A stretch of DNA of 64,000 nt from Solea solea (lineage: Eukaryota; Chordata; Actinopteri; Pleuronectiformes; Soleidae). The notes below the pieces were generated by a model. That model saw nothing but the letters and a program-made list of their open reading frames with translations. It ran no database searches and had not been told where the DNA came from. Positions 63,771-64,000 of this stretch are shown here, one piece after another (the stretch's first letter is position 1; each line of letters opens with the position of its first letter). The stretch covers positions 12,198,606 to 12,262,605 of the forward strand of contig NC_081151.1 in the NCBI RefSeq assembly GCF_958295425.1, written 5' to 3'. The position numbers and the translations under genes are program-made.

Positions 63771-64000
63771 CCCTATATGTTTGATGTGTACGACTCATCC
63801 CCTCTTGCAACCCAGCGCACGTTTGAGGGCCTTTCCATGCACAAAAACTCACCAAACATCATGTGAAGGACCTGCGCAAAATGCAATCTTCCCACATTTT
63901 GGGGCGATGCAATGAATTTTGCGAGGTAGTGGCTGTAGTGTCTAAGTCCTGTACTGTGGCGCTACTGGCTGCTAATTGTTTGCTGGTAGGTATAGTTTTT

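Larger units (their letters stand above)
53661..64000. other. Intergenic, no supported gene
   Basis: Apart from the repeats listed separately, this stretch holds AT-rich sequence, a pyrimidine-rich tract at 56,240-56,600 and a CTC-rich tract near 62,070. Open frames of up to 116 codons (61,918-62,268) have no family similarity and are biased in composition. Confidence 0.5.

Overview
The window is vertebrate nuclear DNA, most likely from a spiny-rayed (percomorph-type) teleost. It holds long introns with GT-AG splice sites, dense AT, CA, GATA and TTA microsatellites, and many dispersed repeats typical of fish genomes: non-LTR retrotransposon pieces, hAT and PIF/Harbinger-like DNA elements, and a BEL/Pao-like LTR relic. 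There is no bacterial-style gene organisation. The species cannot be named from the sequence.

Three spliced protein genes can be supported. At 3,265-8,490 (minus strand) is supt7l, a SAGA-complex subunit, in four coding exons encoding 427 aa. At 9,534-19,659 (plus strand) is slc4a1ap (kanadaptin), in fourteen coding exons encoding 802 aa. The two start codons are about 1 kb apart and point away from each other, the same head-to-head pair seen in human 2p23, so they probably share a bidirectional promoter. At 22,731-41,320 (minus strand) is a third gene with five coding exons encoding 281 aa. Its splice phases all agree, but I do not recognise it. It converges tail-to-tail on slc4a1ap and starts below a promoter-like segment with a perfect TGACGTCA site and an inverted CCAAT box.

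The rest, mainly the introns of the third gene and 42-64 kb, looks non-coding and repeat-rich. The best-resolved elements are a 1,005-bp hAT element with a perfect 8-bp target duplication (36,778-37,782), a 477-bp PIF/Harbinger-like MITE flanked by TAA (16,717-17,193), and an LTR-retrotransposon remnant whose primer-binding site is complementary to the 3' end of tRNA-Phe (5,922). There are also three antisense LINE ORF fragments, a foldback repeat family with several copies, and an element of about 800 bp with an internal duplication (62.6-63.4 kb).

Two small spots between 48 and 54 kb have coding-like or promoter-like character but could not be assigned to a gene. No CRISPR array, rRNA gene or intact tRNA gene was seen. 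I found no convincing new multi-gene system; the strongest unexplained item is the unrecognised 281-aa gene.
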